From the NCBI RefSeq assembly GCF_000010525.1, contig NC_009937.1:372001-436000 (forward strand): a stretch of DNA of 64,000 nucleotides, read 5' to 3'. Position numbers and translations under genes: made by a program. Positions 19,889-28,996 of the stretch are shown here, piece by piece. The notes under the pieces were generated by a model. It was not told the DNA's origin. It saw only the letters and a program-made list of their open reading frames with translations, and made no database searches. The DNA is from Azorhizobium caulinodans ORS 571. GTDB lineage: Bacteria; Pseudomonadota; Alphaproteobacteria; Rhizobiales; Xanthobacteraceae. Position 1 is the stretch's first letter. Each line of letters opens with the position of its first letter.

Positions 19889-22693
19889 ATGACCGCACCG
19901 CGCCCCTCCCGCCCTTCCCGCACCATCGGCGAGCCCTTCGAGGGCACGCGTCTCAAGGCGGAGGTGCTGGCGCTTGCCAAGGCCCACGCCGGCCCCAAGG
20001 CGGACCTGCGCCCGGCGCTCGTGGCCCGGCTGAAGCAGGCGATGGCCGAAGGCCGCGCCGAGGCCGAGCGCCTCCTGAATGCGGACGGCTCCGGCCGCAT
20101 GTGCGCCATCCGCCTCTCGGCCCTTCAGGATGCCGTGATCGCCGCCGCGCATGAGGTGGCGACCACCGTCATGTATCCCATCGACAACCCGAGCCGGGCC
20201 GAGCGCATGGCTGTGGTGGCGGTGGGCGGCTATGGCCGCGGCATGATGGCGCCGGGCTCGGACACCGACATCCTCTTCGTGCTGCCCTACAAGCAGACGG
20301 CCTGGGGCGAGAGCGTCGCCGAGGCCATGCTCTACATCCTGTGGGACCTCGGCCTGAAGGTGGGCCACGCCACCCGCTCGGTGGACGAGTGCCTGCGGCA
20401 GGCGCGCGCCGATGTCACCATCCGCACCGCCATCCTCGAATCCCGCTTCCTCGTGGGCGACAAGGCGCTGTTCGAGGATCTGGAGGCGCGCTTCGACAAG
20501 GAGGTGGTGGAGGGCACCGCCGCCGAGTTCGTCGCCGCCAAGATGGCCGAGCGGGAGGAGCGCCTGCGCCGCGCCGGCACGTCGCGCTATCTGGTGGAGC
20601 CCAACGTCAAGGAGAGCAAGGGCGGCCTCAGGGACCTGCACACGCTCTTCTGGATGGCGAAATACGTCTATCGCGTCCATTCCACGGACGAACTGGTGGC
20701 GAAGGGCGTCTTCACCAAGGAGGAGGCCCGCCTCTTCACCCGCTGCGAGGATTTCCTCTGGTCGGTGCGCTGCCATCTGCACTTCCTGACCAACCGGGCC
20801 GAGGAGCGCCTGTCGTTCGACGTGCAGCGCGAGATGGCCGAGCGGCTCGGCTACACCTCCCATCCCGGCCAGCAGGATGTGGAGCGCTTCATGAAGCACT
20901 ACTTCCTGGTGGCGAAGGAGGTGGGCGACCTCACCGCCATCCTCTCCGCCGCGCTGGAGGCGCGCCACGACAAGAGCGTGCCCGGCCTCAAGGGCATGGT
21001 GGCCCGCCTGCGCGGGGCGCCCAAGCGCGTGAAGCTGAAGGAGAGCGCCGATTTCTGGATCGACAACGAGCGCCTCAATGTCATCGACGACGAGGTGTTC
21101 CGGCGCGATCCGGTGAACCTCATCCGCCTGTTCGCCATCGCCGACAAGCGCGACGTGAACTTCCACCCGGATGCCCTGCGCCTCGCCGCCCGCTCGCTGA
21201 ACCTCATCGACGGCAAGCTTCGGGAGAATCCGGAGGCGAACCGGCTGTTCCTCGACGTGCTGTGCTCGAAGAACGCGCCCGAGGAAGTGCTGCGGCGGAT
21301 GAACGAGACCGGCGTTCTGGGGCGCTTCGTGCCCGAGTTCGGCAAGGTCGTCGCCATGATGCAGTTCAACATGTACCACCACTATACGGTGGACGAGCAC
21401 CTGCTGCGCTGCATCGGCATCCTCTCGGAGATCGAGCGCAAGACCAATCCCGAGAACGGCCTTGCCAACGATCTGATGGCCACTATCAAGCCGCGCCATC
21501 TGCTCTATGTGGCGCTGCTGCTGCACGACATCGCCAAGGGCCGGCCCGAGGACCACTCGATCGCCGGCGCCCGCATCTGCCGCAAGCTGTGCCCGCGCTT
21601 CGGCCTCTCGGCGGCCGAGACGGAGACGGTGGCCTGGCTGGTGGAGCAGCATCTCGTCATGTCCACCGTCGCCCAGTCGCGCGATCTCTCCGACCGCAAG
21701 ACCATCGAGAATTTCGCCGCCGTGGTGCAGAACCTCGACCGCATGAAGATGCTGACCGTGCTCACCACGGCGGACATCCGCGCGGTCGGCCCCGGCGTGT
21801 GGAACGGCTGGAAGGCGCAGCTCCTGCGCACGCTCTATTACGAGACCGAGCCGGTGCTGACCGGCGGCTTCTCGGAGGTGGACCGGGGCAAGCGCGTGCA
21901 GGTGGCGCAGGCCCAGCTCCGCCACGCGCTGGCGGACTGGACCGACGAGCAGTTCTCAACCTATGCCGCCCGCCATTACCCGCCCTACTGGCTGCGGGTG
22001 GACCTTGAGACCAAGGTGCGGCACGCCCGCTTCATCCTGGCCACCGAAGAGGCGGGCAAGGCGCTCGCCACCTGCGCGGAGATCGTGGCGGAGCGGGGCA
22101 TCACCGTGCTCACCGTTCTGGCGCCGGATCATCCCAAGCTCCTGTCGGTGATCGCGGGGGCCTGCGCGGCGGCGGGGGCGAACATCGTGGATGCGCAGAT
22201 CTCCACCACCACGGACGGCCTCGCGCTCGACACCATCGCCGTGCGCCGCGCCTTCGACCGGGACGAGGACGAGGAGCGCCGCGCCGGCCGCATCCGCGAC
22301 GCCATCGAGAAGGCGCTCACCGGCGAGGTGCGCCTGCCCGAAGTGATGGCCAAGAAGCTGCCGAAGGCCCGCCGCACCTTCTCGGTGGAGCCGGAAGTGA
22401 CGGTGAACAACACCTGGTCCAACCGCCACACGGTGGTGGAGGTCTCCGGCATCGACCGTCCGGGCCTCCTGTTCGAGCTCACCAACACGCTCTCGCGCCT
22501 CAACCTCAACATCGCCTCGGCGCATGTGGCGACCTTCGGCGAGCGGGCGGTGGACGTGTTCTACGTGACCGACCTCATGGGCGCGAAGATCACCGGCGCC
22601 GCGCGGCAATCCACCATCCGGCGCGCGCTGATCGGCGTGTTCGAAGGCTCCTTCGACGAGGAGGAGCCGCCGAGACGGGTGGTGCGAGTGTGA
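19889..22693 (+). CDS. glnD: [Protein-PII] uridylyltransferase / uridylyl-removing enzyme
   Basis: 934 residues, normal for GlnD. Order: nucleotidyltransferase (GGYGRGMMAPGSDTDILFV, residues ~110-130), GlnD linker, HD phosphohydrolase (LLLHDIAKGRPEDHS, ~545) and two C-terminal ACT domains that sense glutamine. It uridylylates PII proteins when nitrogen is scarce and removes UMP when glutamine is high. Start ATG 19889 is the best fit to homologue length; the open frame extends further upstream. The gene is followed immediately by an AT-rich acquired gene on the other strand. Confidence 0.97.
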   Translation: MTAPRPSRPSRTIGEPFEGTRLKAEVLALAKAHAGPKADLRPALVARLKQAMAEGRAEAERLLNADGSGRMCAIRLSALQDAVIAAAHEVATTVMYPIDNPSRAERMAVVAVGGYGRGMMAPGSDTDILFVLPYKQTAWGESVAEAMLYILWDLGLKVGHATRSVDECLRQARADVTIRTAILESRFLVGDKALFEDLEARFDKEVVEGTAAEFVAAKMAEREERLRRAGTSRYLVEPNVKESKGGLRDLHTLFWMAKYVYRVHSTDELVAKGVFTKEEARLFTRCEDFLWSVRCHLHFLTNRAEERLSFDVQREMAERLGYTSHPGQQDVERFMKHYFLVAKEVGDLTAILSAALEARHDKSVPGLKGMVARLRGAPKRVKLKESADFWIDNERLNVIDDEVFRRDPVNLIRLFAIADKRDVNFHPDALRLAARSLNLIDGKLRENPEANRLFLDVLCSKNAPEEVLRRMNETGVLGRFVPEFGKVVAMMQFNMYHHYTVDEHLLRCIGILSEIERKTNPENGLANDLMATIKPRHLLYVALLLHDIAKGRPEDHSIAGARICRKLCPRFGLSAAETETVAWLVEQHLVMSTVAQSRDLSDRKTIENFAAVVQNLDRMKMLTVLTTADIRAVGPGVWNGWKAQLLRTLYYETEPVLTGGFSEVDRGKRVQVAQAQLRHALADWTDEQFSTYAARHYPPYWLRVDLETKVRHARFILATEEAGKALATCAEIVAERGITVLTVLAPDHPKLLSVIAGACAAAGANIVDAQISTTTDGLALDTIAVRRAFDRDEDEERRAGRIRDAIEKALTGEVRLPEVMAKKLPKARRTFSVEPEVTVNNTWSNRHTVVEVSGIDRPGLLFELTNTLSRLNLNIASAHVATFGERAVDVFYVTDLMGAKITGAARQSTIRRALIGVFEGSFDEEEPPRRVVRV

Positions 22694-22717
22694 GATTCGA
22701 ATTGATTATAATATAAA

Positions 22718-23875
22718 TCACGAAGTTGTCGAAAATTTTCTCTTAACGTCAAGAAGATATGTATAAGGAGAGGCTCGGCGTATTTTTTTGGATGCTAAAT
22801 GATTTTTAATTGCTACGTCTGTAATAGCTATTGCGGCCCCGGCCGCAATCAATGTTGTCCCTGTTATTCCGGTCAAGCATCCAATTGCGCTTCCGGCTGG
22901 AAGGGTATATGTCACAGCCCTCTGGAACCCTTCCCAAATAGAAGAAATTCCGACGTCATTTAATTCGTCTTTCAGTGACTCTAATTTTGGTCTAATTTTT
23001 TTAGAATATGTGTCTTTTACATTTTCTTTTAGATCTGTTTCTGTTTCAAATAGGGGTAATTTGGCGGATATTTCGCTAAATTGCGCCGATAGCTCCGCTA
23101 TTTGAGTTTCACGGGATCGGCGGAAGTTTATGATTTTTTGGATATCCGTCTGAGGATCTATGCGAATTGTTTCCATTACAAATGAAACAAGTGCGCCTTT
23201 TGAGTTATCTTTGCCTTCCGGTAAATTTTTATTGATGTCAGATAAAACGGATTGTAAGCTAAATCCTAGCGGCATTTCCTCATTCGTTAGTGCTGATAAG
23301 CCGGTATCTTTAGCTAGAAGAGATGCTAGGGCGGACATGTAAAATGCCGCAAAAAAATTGTCAACAATTAACCAGTTATCTTCATTTCCGGATCTTCCGT
23401 AATAGTGCATGATCTCGCGTAGTTCTGGCGCGAATTTTAATGGTTTATCACTGTTCGGGCTTGAATTAGTTGGTGAATATTTCATTTTTTCAATAAAATT
23501 TATTAGCATATGCGAGAATTTTTTCGGGTGGATATGTGCGCTCCGGACATTGTCGCGGACAATATTTCCGGCCATTTCAGCCTTGAGCAGGGTGTGAGCG
23601 TTAGGGTCTTCAGATCCGACTTTACATGTCAGGCTGCCCTCCACTAGGTTGATTATTTTGGTTGCTAGACTATCTAGAGTCTGAGGATAAAGTTCGCATC
23701 GTAGCGGCTCAATTATTCCTTCTTCATAAAGTATATGAGTGTCCTTGTTCTGGTATGGATTTTCTATAGATAATGGAGCGATTGTTTTTATTCTATCCCA
23801 AAATATGATGGCGGATCTTATCCATTCCCTGTCTGGAATGTCGATGTGAGGATAATATAGTGCGGATCCAAACAT
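22718..23875 (-). CDS. AT-rich acquired gene, DUF6236-like protein
   Basis: 385 residues. The N-terminus (SALYYPHIDIPDREWIRSAIIFWDRI) fits the DUF6236 family: a tyrosine/proline strand followed by a W..AIIFWDRI helix. The middle is alpha-helical, with a coiled-coil-like stretch at ~255-310, and a glycine-rich hydrophobic segment (LTGITGTTLIAAGAAIAITDVAI) near the C-terminus could be membrane-seeking. Base composition is far more AT-rich than both neighbours and codon use differs, so transfer is likely. No catalytic motif found. It sits alone, directly after the glnD stop. Function unknown. Confidence 0.8.
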   Translation of the reverse strand: MFGSALYYPHIDIPDREWIRSAIIFWDRIKTIAPLSIENPYQNKDTHILYEEGIIEPLRCELYPQTLDSLATKIINLVEGSLTCKVGSEDPNAHTLLKAEMAGNIVRDNVRSAHIHPKKFSHMLINFIEKMKYSPTNSSPNSDKPLKFAPELREIMHYYGRSGNEDNWLIVDNFFAAFYMSALASLLAKDTGLSALTNEEMPLGFSLQSVLSDINKNLPEGKDNSKGALVSFVMETIRIDPQTDIQKIINFRRSRETQIAELSAQFSEISAKLPLFETETDLKENVKDTYSKKIRPKLESLKDELNDVGISSIWEGFQRAVTYTLPAGSAIGCLTGITGTTLIAAGAAIAITDVAIKNHLASKKIRRASPYTYLLDVKRKFSTTS

Positions 23876-24159
23876 TCTAATTCCTCAATATTAAAAGTTT
23901 GTTTTGAACATTTTATGTACCCTCCGATCGCGAGGGTTGTGTGCTGATTTTGGCGTAATTTTGTATTGAGATTAAACGAATATCAAGTGCGTGCTGCTTT
24001 CCCGGTCGTTCAGGAAACAGATAGGGGTGTTCGTGGTTTGGTGAGCGTTCCTGCCCACCCCGCTTGCAACCCGCCCCGCAAGGCGGCAATGTCCCGCGCT
24101 GAAAAGGGCCAGGCCCGTGGGGCCGGCTCACGCATCGGAATACGGGATACCGCCAGATC

Positions 24160-24858
24160 ATGATCAGGAGCGCTGGACCTTTCTCGTCAGCCCCCCATAA
24201 GGGAGAGGCGCCGCGTGCCGGCCTCTCCCGCCGCGCGTTTCTGGCCGGCTCGGCCGTCAGCCTCGGCGCGCTGGGGCTCGCCGGCTGCGCCTCGCAGGAC
24301 GGCATGACGCTGGCCGAGGCGCAGAAGCTCTACGGGCCGGTGCCGGACAAGAAGTTCGCCATCCCCGCCGCCGACGTCAGCAAGGTGGACCCGAAATACT
24401 TCCGCCGCACCGTGCCCTACGAGACCAAGGAAGCGGTGGGCACCATCATCGTCGATCCGGCCAATTACTACGTCTACCGCATCGAGGAAGACGGCAAGGC
24501 GACCCGCTACGGCGCCAATGTGGGCCGCGACGGCTTCCGCTGGAACGGCGAGGCCTATGTGGGCCGCAAGAGCGAGTGGGCCACCTGGACCCCGCCCAGG
24601 GAGATGATCAAGCGCCAGCCCGAGGCGGCCAAATGGGCCGGCGGCATGCCCGGCGGTCTCGACAATCCGCTCGGCGCGCGCACGCTGCATCTCTACCAGA
24701 ACGGCAGCTACACGCTCTACACCATCTATGCGACCTCCGACCCGGAGACCATCGGCTCCGGCATCACCAGCGGCTGCGTCGGCCTGCTCACGCAGGACAT
24801 GATCGACCTCTATGACAAGACCCCGGTGAAGACGAAGGTCATCGTCCTTCCGGCCTGA
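24160..24858 (+). CDS. L,D-transpeptidase (YkuD) lipoprotein
   Basis: 232 residues. The N-terminal SRRAFLAGSAVSLGALGLAGCASQ combines a twin-arginine start with a lipobox (LAGC), so the mature protein is probably a Tat-exported lipoprotein. The YkuD domain spans ~85-230, with the catalytic cysteine C206 in SGITSGCVGLLTQ and an upstream HLYQNGSYTLY strand. It forms 3-3 crosslinks or attaches proteins to peptidoglycan. The residue after SGC is V-G rather than the common I/V-R, a minor variation. Start at ATG 24160 leaves a 24-residue n-region; a later start is possible. Confidence 0.88.
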   Translation: MIRSAGPFSSAPHKGEAPRAGLSRRAFLAGSAVSLGALGLAGCASQDGMTLAEAQKLYGPVPDKKFAIPAADVSKVDPKYFRRTVPYETKEAVGTIIVDPANYYVYRIEEDGKATRYGANVGRDGFRWNGEAYVGRKSEWATWTPPREMIKRQPEAAKWAGGMPGGLDNPLGARTLHLYQNGSYTLYTIYATSDPETIGSGITSGCVGLLTQDMIDLYDKTPVKTKVIVLPA

Positions 24859-24941
24859 GGCTGAGGCGGGGCAGGGGGCTCCGGAGCCCGCTCTGAAGTT
24901 TGAAGGGCGGCGTCTTTCGGCTTTTCCGGCTGCCCCGGTTT

Positions 24942-24977
24942 CCCCCTCCCCAACCCTCCCCCGCAAGCGGGAGAGGG
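24942..24977 (+). repeat. GC-rich interspersed repeat, copy 1 (inverted pair)
   Basis: Pyrimidine-rich ~36-bp unit containing CCGCAAGCGG, repeated in inverse orientation at 25028-25062 with one length difference. The pair lies in the 598-bp gene-free stretch 24859-25456, which otherwise holds short palindromes such as GCGGGACAAGCCCGC and no coding sequence I trust. Such units are common intergenic repeats in high-GC alphaproteobacteria. Confidence 0.7.
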
Positions 24978-25027
24978 AGCCTGTCGCGCTCGCCGTCATG
25001 ACCCGCCTGAAATCCGGGCGGACAAGG

Positions 25028-25062
25028 CCCTCTCCCGCTTGCGGGGGAGGGTTGGGAGGGGG
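25028..25062 (-). repeat. GC-rich interspersed repeat, copy 2
   Basis: Inverse partner of the unit at 24942-24977, containing CCGCTTGCGG and a G-rich tail. Together they could fold into a long hairpin with a 50-nt loop and may end transcription from the L,D-transpeptidase gene. Confidence 0.7.
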
Positions 25063-25456
25063 CAGGCTGAGCGGCACACAGGGACGCCGCCCCCATACAC
25101 ATACGCCCTCTCCGCTCGTCATGGCCGGAGGTGATCCGGCCACCCACGGCGCTGGTCCGGATACCTCCCGCCGTCGCACTGGCGGCCCGGCGTGAATGCG
25201 CGGGACAAGCCCGCGCATGACGGCGCGCCAAGGGAACAGGGCGTGCTCGGGCTGGAAGGGAACGGGGGAGCGCACGCCGGCCGTCCGCCACCCGGCCCGC
25301 CATCCGCCACGCAGTACCCACAAGCCCCCAACCGCGCCACCGAAACGGTTCCGCCGCCGCGCCGCATGGCTGCCTCCCGCAGGCGTCACTTGCTGCATCG
25401 CAGCAACCCGCGCATCCTGAGGGCAAATCCCGAAACGTCAGCTCGGCCCGCCCCCG

Positions 25457-26626
25457 ATGCCCTTGTCCCTGCTTTCGCTTGCCGTCGCCGCCTTCGGCAT
25501 CGGCACCACCGAATTCGTCATCATGGGCCTGTTGCCCGATGTGGCCCGCGACCTCGGGGTGAGCATTCCCGATGCCGGGCTGCTGGTGTCCGGCTATGCG
25601 CTGGGCGTCGTCATCGGCGCACCGCTGCTCGCCATCCTCACCGCCCGCCTGCCGCGCAAGGCGACGCTGGTGGGCCTCATGGGCCTGTTCATCGTCGGCA
25701 ACGTCCTCTGCGCCCTCTCGCCCACCTACGGGCTGTTGATGGGCGCGCGCATCGTTACCGCCTTCTGCCATGCCGCCTTCTTCGGCATCGGCTCGGTGGT
25801 GGCGGCCGATCTCGTGCCGCGCAACAAGCGCGCGCAGGCCATCGCGCTCATGTTCGCCGGCCTGACGCTCGCCAATGTGCTGGGCGTGCCGGCGGGTACC
25901 GCGTTCGGCCAGTGGCTCGGCTGGCGCGCCACCTTCTGGGCGGTGGTGGGAATCGGCCTTGCCGCGCTCGTCGCGCTGGTGCTGCTGCTGCCCGGCCGCA
26001 TCCCCATGAAGCAGAGCCGCATCCTCACCGAATTCCGGGTGCTGAAAGACCGGCAGGTCTTCCTCGCCATGGTCATCAGCGTGGTGTGCTCGGCGAGCCT
26101 GTTCAGCGTCTTCACCTACATCTCGCCGCTGCTGCGGGACGTGACGCATTTCTCTGCGGAAGCGGTCACCGGCGCGCTGCTGCTGTTCGGCGTCGGCCTC
26201 ACCGCCGGCAACATGCTGGGCGGGCGGCTCGCCGACTGGCGGCTCATGCCCTCGCTCATCGGCACGCTGGTGGTGCTGATCGTCGTGCTCGCGGCCTTCA
26301 CCGGCACCAGCGCCTCGACGGTCCCGGCGCTGGCGACGCTGCTGGTGTGGGGCGTGCTCGCCTTCGCCCTCGTGCCGCTGCTGCAATTGCGGGTGGTGGA
26401 TACGGCGCATGCGGCGCCGAATCTTGCCTCCACCCTCAATCAGGGCGCCTTCAACCTCGGCAACGCCATCGGCGCCTGGATCGGGGCGGTCGCCATCACC
26501 CATGGCATCGCCTACCAGCATCTGCCGCTGGTGGGCGTGGCCCTGAGCACGACGGCGCTGGGCCTCAGCCTGCTCTCCGCCCGGCTGGACCGCCCGGCGC
26601 TGGAGGGCGTGCGGGAGGGCGCCTGA
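25457..26626 (+). CDS. MFS transporter, DHA1 / AraJ-like efflux family
   Basis: 389 residues with twelve predicted helices. The N-terminus GIGTTEFVIMGLLPDVARDLGVS is diagnostic for the AraJ/SotB/Cmr-type drug and sugar efflux permeases. The motif A region between helices 2 and 3 reads ARLPRKATLVG. Located in the inner membrane, proton-coupled; substrate unknown (arabinose-like sugars, chloramphenicol or purines in relatives). The start ATG 25457 is the first in frame near the domain and has no strong ribosome site. Confidence 0.9.
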   Translation: MPLSLLSLAVAAFGIGTTEFVIMGLLPDVARDLGVSIPDAGLLVSGYALGVVIGAPLLAILTARLPRKATLVGLMGLFIVGNVLCALSPTYGLLMGARIVTAFCHAAFFGIGSVVAADLVPRNKRAQAIALMFAGLTLANVLGVPAGTAFGQWLGWRATFWAVVGIGLAALVALVLLLPGRIPMKQSRILTEFRVLKDRQVFLAMVISVVCSASLFSVFTYISPLLRDVTHFSAEAVTGALLLFGVGLTAGNMLGGRLADWRLMPSLIGTLVVLIVVLAAFTGTSASTVPALATLLVWGVLAFALVPLLQLRVVDTAHAAPNLASTLNQGAFNLGNAIGAWIGAVAITHGIAYQHLPLVGVALSTTALGLSLLSARLDRPALEGVREGA

Positions 26627-26632
26627 GCGCCC

Positions 26633-26965
26633 TCAGCCCTGCGGCAGCACGGCGCGCGGGGCGGTGGCGAGCTGGGCGACGCGCTCCACGATCATCTGCT
26701 GGCGCATCCGCTCGCGCTTCTGGCGGGCAAGGCCGGGGATGAGGAAGCCGTCCACCAGCAGCCAGATGAAGCCGATGCCGATGAAGAAGGTGAGGATCTG
26801 GATCACCGCCGTGCCCGCGCGCCCGAGATAGAAGCGGTGGGCCGAGACGATGCCGAGGAAGATCCACAGGAGATAGGCGACGACAAGGCTCGGTCCTTCG
26901 TTGGCGAGCCGGGTCTCGATCAGGATCTGCTCGTCGATGGACAGGTTCGGTGTGGCGTCCGTCAT
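26633..26965 (-). CDS. TM2 domain membrane protein
   Basis: 110 residues. Two closely spaced membrane helices with the TM2 signature AHRFYLGRAGTAVIQ between them and FFIGIGFIWLLVDGFLIPGL as the second helix; cytoplasmic basic C-terminus. TM2 proteins occur widely with unclear roles. Start ATG 26965 has AAGGAG upstream. It ends 6 bp from the convergent MFS gene. Confidence 0.88.
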   Translation of the reverse strand: MTDATPNLSIDEQILIETRLANEGPSLVVAYLLWIFLGIVSAHRFYLGRAGTAVIQILTFFIGIGFIWLLVDGFLIPGLARQKRERMRQQMIVERVAQLATAPRAVLPQG

Positions 26966-27150
26966 GGGAAGGCTCCTTCGTGGCGATCCGTCGCGGACCT
27001 GATCACCTTCTCGCGTGCGCAGCGGTATCTGGCAAGGTGGCGCGGCCGGGCCGAAGCGCCGCAAGGCCCGGCGAATCCTGGCCCCGCCGGGCGCCGGCGG
27101 GGAAGCGGGCCCTGCGCCGTCAACAGCTTCCAGAACGGAATGACGCTCCG

Positions 27151-27179
27151 TTGACAGTTCTCCAAAGCGCTCCTACCAC
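27151..27179 (+). promoter_or_regulatory. Candidate sigma-70 promoter for hpf
   Basis: TTGACA (27151-27156), 17-bp spacer, TACCAC (27174-27179), with transcription starting ~75 bp before hpf. The -35 is consensus, the -10 only moderate. The remainder of the ~297-bp gap 26966-27262 shows no other structure. Confidence 0.4.
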
Positions 27180-27262
27180 TGATAGGCCGGCCGGTTTGCA
27201 AGAACAAAGGCGCAGGCGGCGGAGGGCACTCCGTCACTTGCGCCCAACAGGGATCAAATCGC

Positions 27263-27859
27263 ATGGCTCTTCGTGTCTCGGGAAAGAACATGGACGTCGG
27301 TGAAGCGCTCAGGCAGCGTTTTTCGGACCGCGTCTCCGAGGTGGTCGGCAAGTATTTCGATGGTGGGTGGTCCGGCCACGCCACTGTCTGCCGCGAGGGG
27401 TCGGGCTACAGGTCCGAACTGCTGCTCCATCTCGATTCGGGCACCAATCTCCAGGCCCACGGCAATGCGCAGGAACCCAATGCCTGCGCCGATGCGGCCA
27501 TGGAGAAGATCGAGAAGCGCCTGCGCCGCTACAAGCAGCGCCTCAAGGGCCGCCATCCCCAGCCGGTCAACGGCGTCGACAGCTACCTTGCCCAGAGCTA
27601 CGTGCTCGACATCTCGCCCCTCGAGGAAGCCGAGGAGGAGGATATCGAGGGCTGGAGCCCGACGGTGGTGGCCGAGCATCCCACCCGCCTCAAGACGCTC
27701 TCCGTGCGCGATGCGGTGGTGGAACTGGAGGTGACGGGCGCGCCGGTGGTGGTCTTCCGCCATGCCGGACATGGCCGCGTGAGCGTCGTTTACCGGCGCG
27801 CCGACGGGCATGTGGGCTGGATCGACCCCTCCGCGATTTCGCCCGAGGAAAGCCATTGA
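27263..27859 (+). CDS. hpf: Ribosome hibernation promoting factor, long form
   Basis: 198 residues: N-terminal S30AE/HPF domain (ALRVSGKNMDVGEALRQRFSDRV to ~105), an acidic linker (EEAEEEDIEG), and the C-terminal dimerisation domain (VVRLKTLSV-like: TRLKTLSVRDAVVELEVTG...VVYRRADGHVGWIDP). Long HPF makes 100S ribosome dimers in stationary phase. ptsN follows 193 bp downstream, the usual neighbour in the rpoN-hpf-ptsN cluster, but rpoN is not upstream here. A palindrome lies between the two genes. Confidence 0.94.
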   Translation: MALRVSGKNMDVGEALRQRFSDRVSEVVGKYFDGGWSGHATVCREGSGYRSELLLHLDSGTNLQAHGNAQEPNACADAAMEKIEKRLRRYKQRLKGRHPQPVNGVDSYLAQSYVLDISPLEEAEEEDIEGWSPTVVAEHPTRLKTLSVRDAVVELEVTGAPVVVFRHAGHGRVSVVYRRADGHVGWIDPSAISPEESH

Positions 27860-27909
27860 CCGACGTGGGGGCTTGGGACTAGCGTCCGCCGCCGTCTGTG
27901 GGGCCTGAG

Positions 27910-27937
27910 CCGGTCAGGTTGCGTGCGACCTGACCGG
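27910..27937. repeat. Palindromic repeat between hpf and ptsN
   Basis: CCGGTCAGGTTGC and its near-perfect inverse GCGACCTGACCGG form a 13-bp stem with one G-T type mismatch and almost no loop. CCGGTCAGGTTGC is also found at 16270, so this is an interspersed element; it may act as a transcription attenuator between the genes. Confidence 0.6.
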
Positions 27938-28052
27938 TGCGCCAGTCTCCACATCGCGTTGTCGGGGATGCTTCCCGATCCGGCCGGCATCCGGCCGGGC
28001 CGGGACGTGCCCTTGCCTCCACCCGGCCATCCGTCGTCAGGGATTTTACTGG

Positions 28053-28517
28053 ATGCCCCTCGCCGATCTCGTGGCCCGCGAAGCGGTGTTCCCCTCCCTG
28101 AGGGCGAGCAGCAAGAAGCAGGCGCTTCAGGAACTGGCGCAGCACGCCGCGACCCTTCTGGGCCGCGATGCGCGCGAAATCTTCGAAACCCTCCTCCAGC
28201 GCGAGCGCCTCGGCTCCACCGGTGTCGGCAACGGCATCGCCATTCCGCACGGCAAGCTGCCCAAGCTGGACAAGCTCTTCGGTGCCTTCGCGCGGCTGGA
28301 GAAGCCCATCGATTTCGAGGCGCTGGACGGCGAGCCGGTGGATCTCGTGTTTCTGCTCCTCGCCCCCGAAGCGGCCGGCGCCGACCATCTGAAGTCGCTC
28401 GCCCGCATCGCCCGGATGCTGCGCGACCCCGCCACCGCCGACAAGCTGCGCGGCACCCGCGAGGCGGCGGACATCTACGCGCTCCTCACCACCACACCCG
28501 CCTCCGACGCGGCCTGA
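28053..28517 (+). CDS. ptsN: PTS IIA-like nitrogen-regulatory protein EIIA-Ntr
   Basis: 154 residues. PTS EIIA type 2 domain with the phosphoacceptor histidine in GNGIAIPHGKLP (~residue 66). Receives phosphate from NPr/EI-Ntr and regulates potassium transport, (p)ppGpp and carbon/nitrogen balance. It follows hpf on the same strand. Start ATG 28053 gives the standard MPLADLVAREAVFPSL N-terminus; no strong ribosome site. Confidence 0.95.
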   Translation: MPLADLVAREAVFPSLRASSKKQALQELAQHAATLLGRDAREIFETLLQRERLGSTGVGNGIAIPHGKLPKLDKLFGAFARLEKPIDFEALDGEPVDLVFLLLAPEAAGADHLKSLARIARMLRDPATADKLRGTREAADIYALLTTTPASDAA

Positions 28518-28581
28518 ACGGCCAGCGCTGCTGCCTCCGCTGGGCGCCGCGTCTCTGTTCGGTCAGGATCGGCGAATGTCC

Positions 28582-28923
28582 TCAGGCTCGGCTGAAGGCG
28601 CGCCGGAGGGCCTCGAATTCCTGTTGGCTGATCGCGCCGTAGAGCGTGTCTCCCCCCTCGCGTTCGGGCGGCACATGGAGGGGTCTCTTGGGCAGCCGGT
28701 CGCCGTCGGGCCCGCCGGGAAACGCCAACCGGACACCGCCATCGGCGCGGATGTCGATGGCGCGGCGGCACACATCGTCGGCATCGCACTCGTAATAGCC
28801 GAGCGCCGGCAGATCGCTGGCGTCGGCCGGGTCTGAGAAGACCAGCTTCAGCCAGCGTGCCGGTGGGCCGAAATCCGGCAGATGATAAGGCACGCCGTTC
28901 CGGTTGAGGGCGGGCTGCGACAT
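28582..28923 (-). CDS. Hypothetical protein, possibly DUF6881-like
   Basis: 113 residues, soluble. WLKLVFSDPADASDLPALGYYECDADDVCRRAIDIRADGGV followed by ISQQEFEALRRAF recalls the short DUF6881 pattern (W-strand, Glu-Asp turn, R..I..DG hairpin, C-terminal EFE helix); this match is tentative. The ribosome site upstream of ATG 28923 is weak. The gene is read leftward, convergent with ptsN. Function unknown. Confidence 0.6.
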   Translation of the reverse strand: MSQPALNRNGVPYHLPDFGPPARWLKLVFSDPADASDLPALGYYECDADDVCRRAIDIRADGGVRLAFPGGPDGDRLPKRPLHVPPEREGGDTLYGAISQQEFEALRRAFSRA

Positions 28924-28996
28924 GGAGCTCTCGCGCCGGTGTCGGCTGCCATCCGCCGCCGCCTCGCGACGCACCCGATGGCAGCGCATCCACCGG

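Noticed and set aside
19760-21925. 721-codon frame antisense to glnD
   Set aside because: Shadow frame; the plus strand encodes all GlnD motifs.
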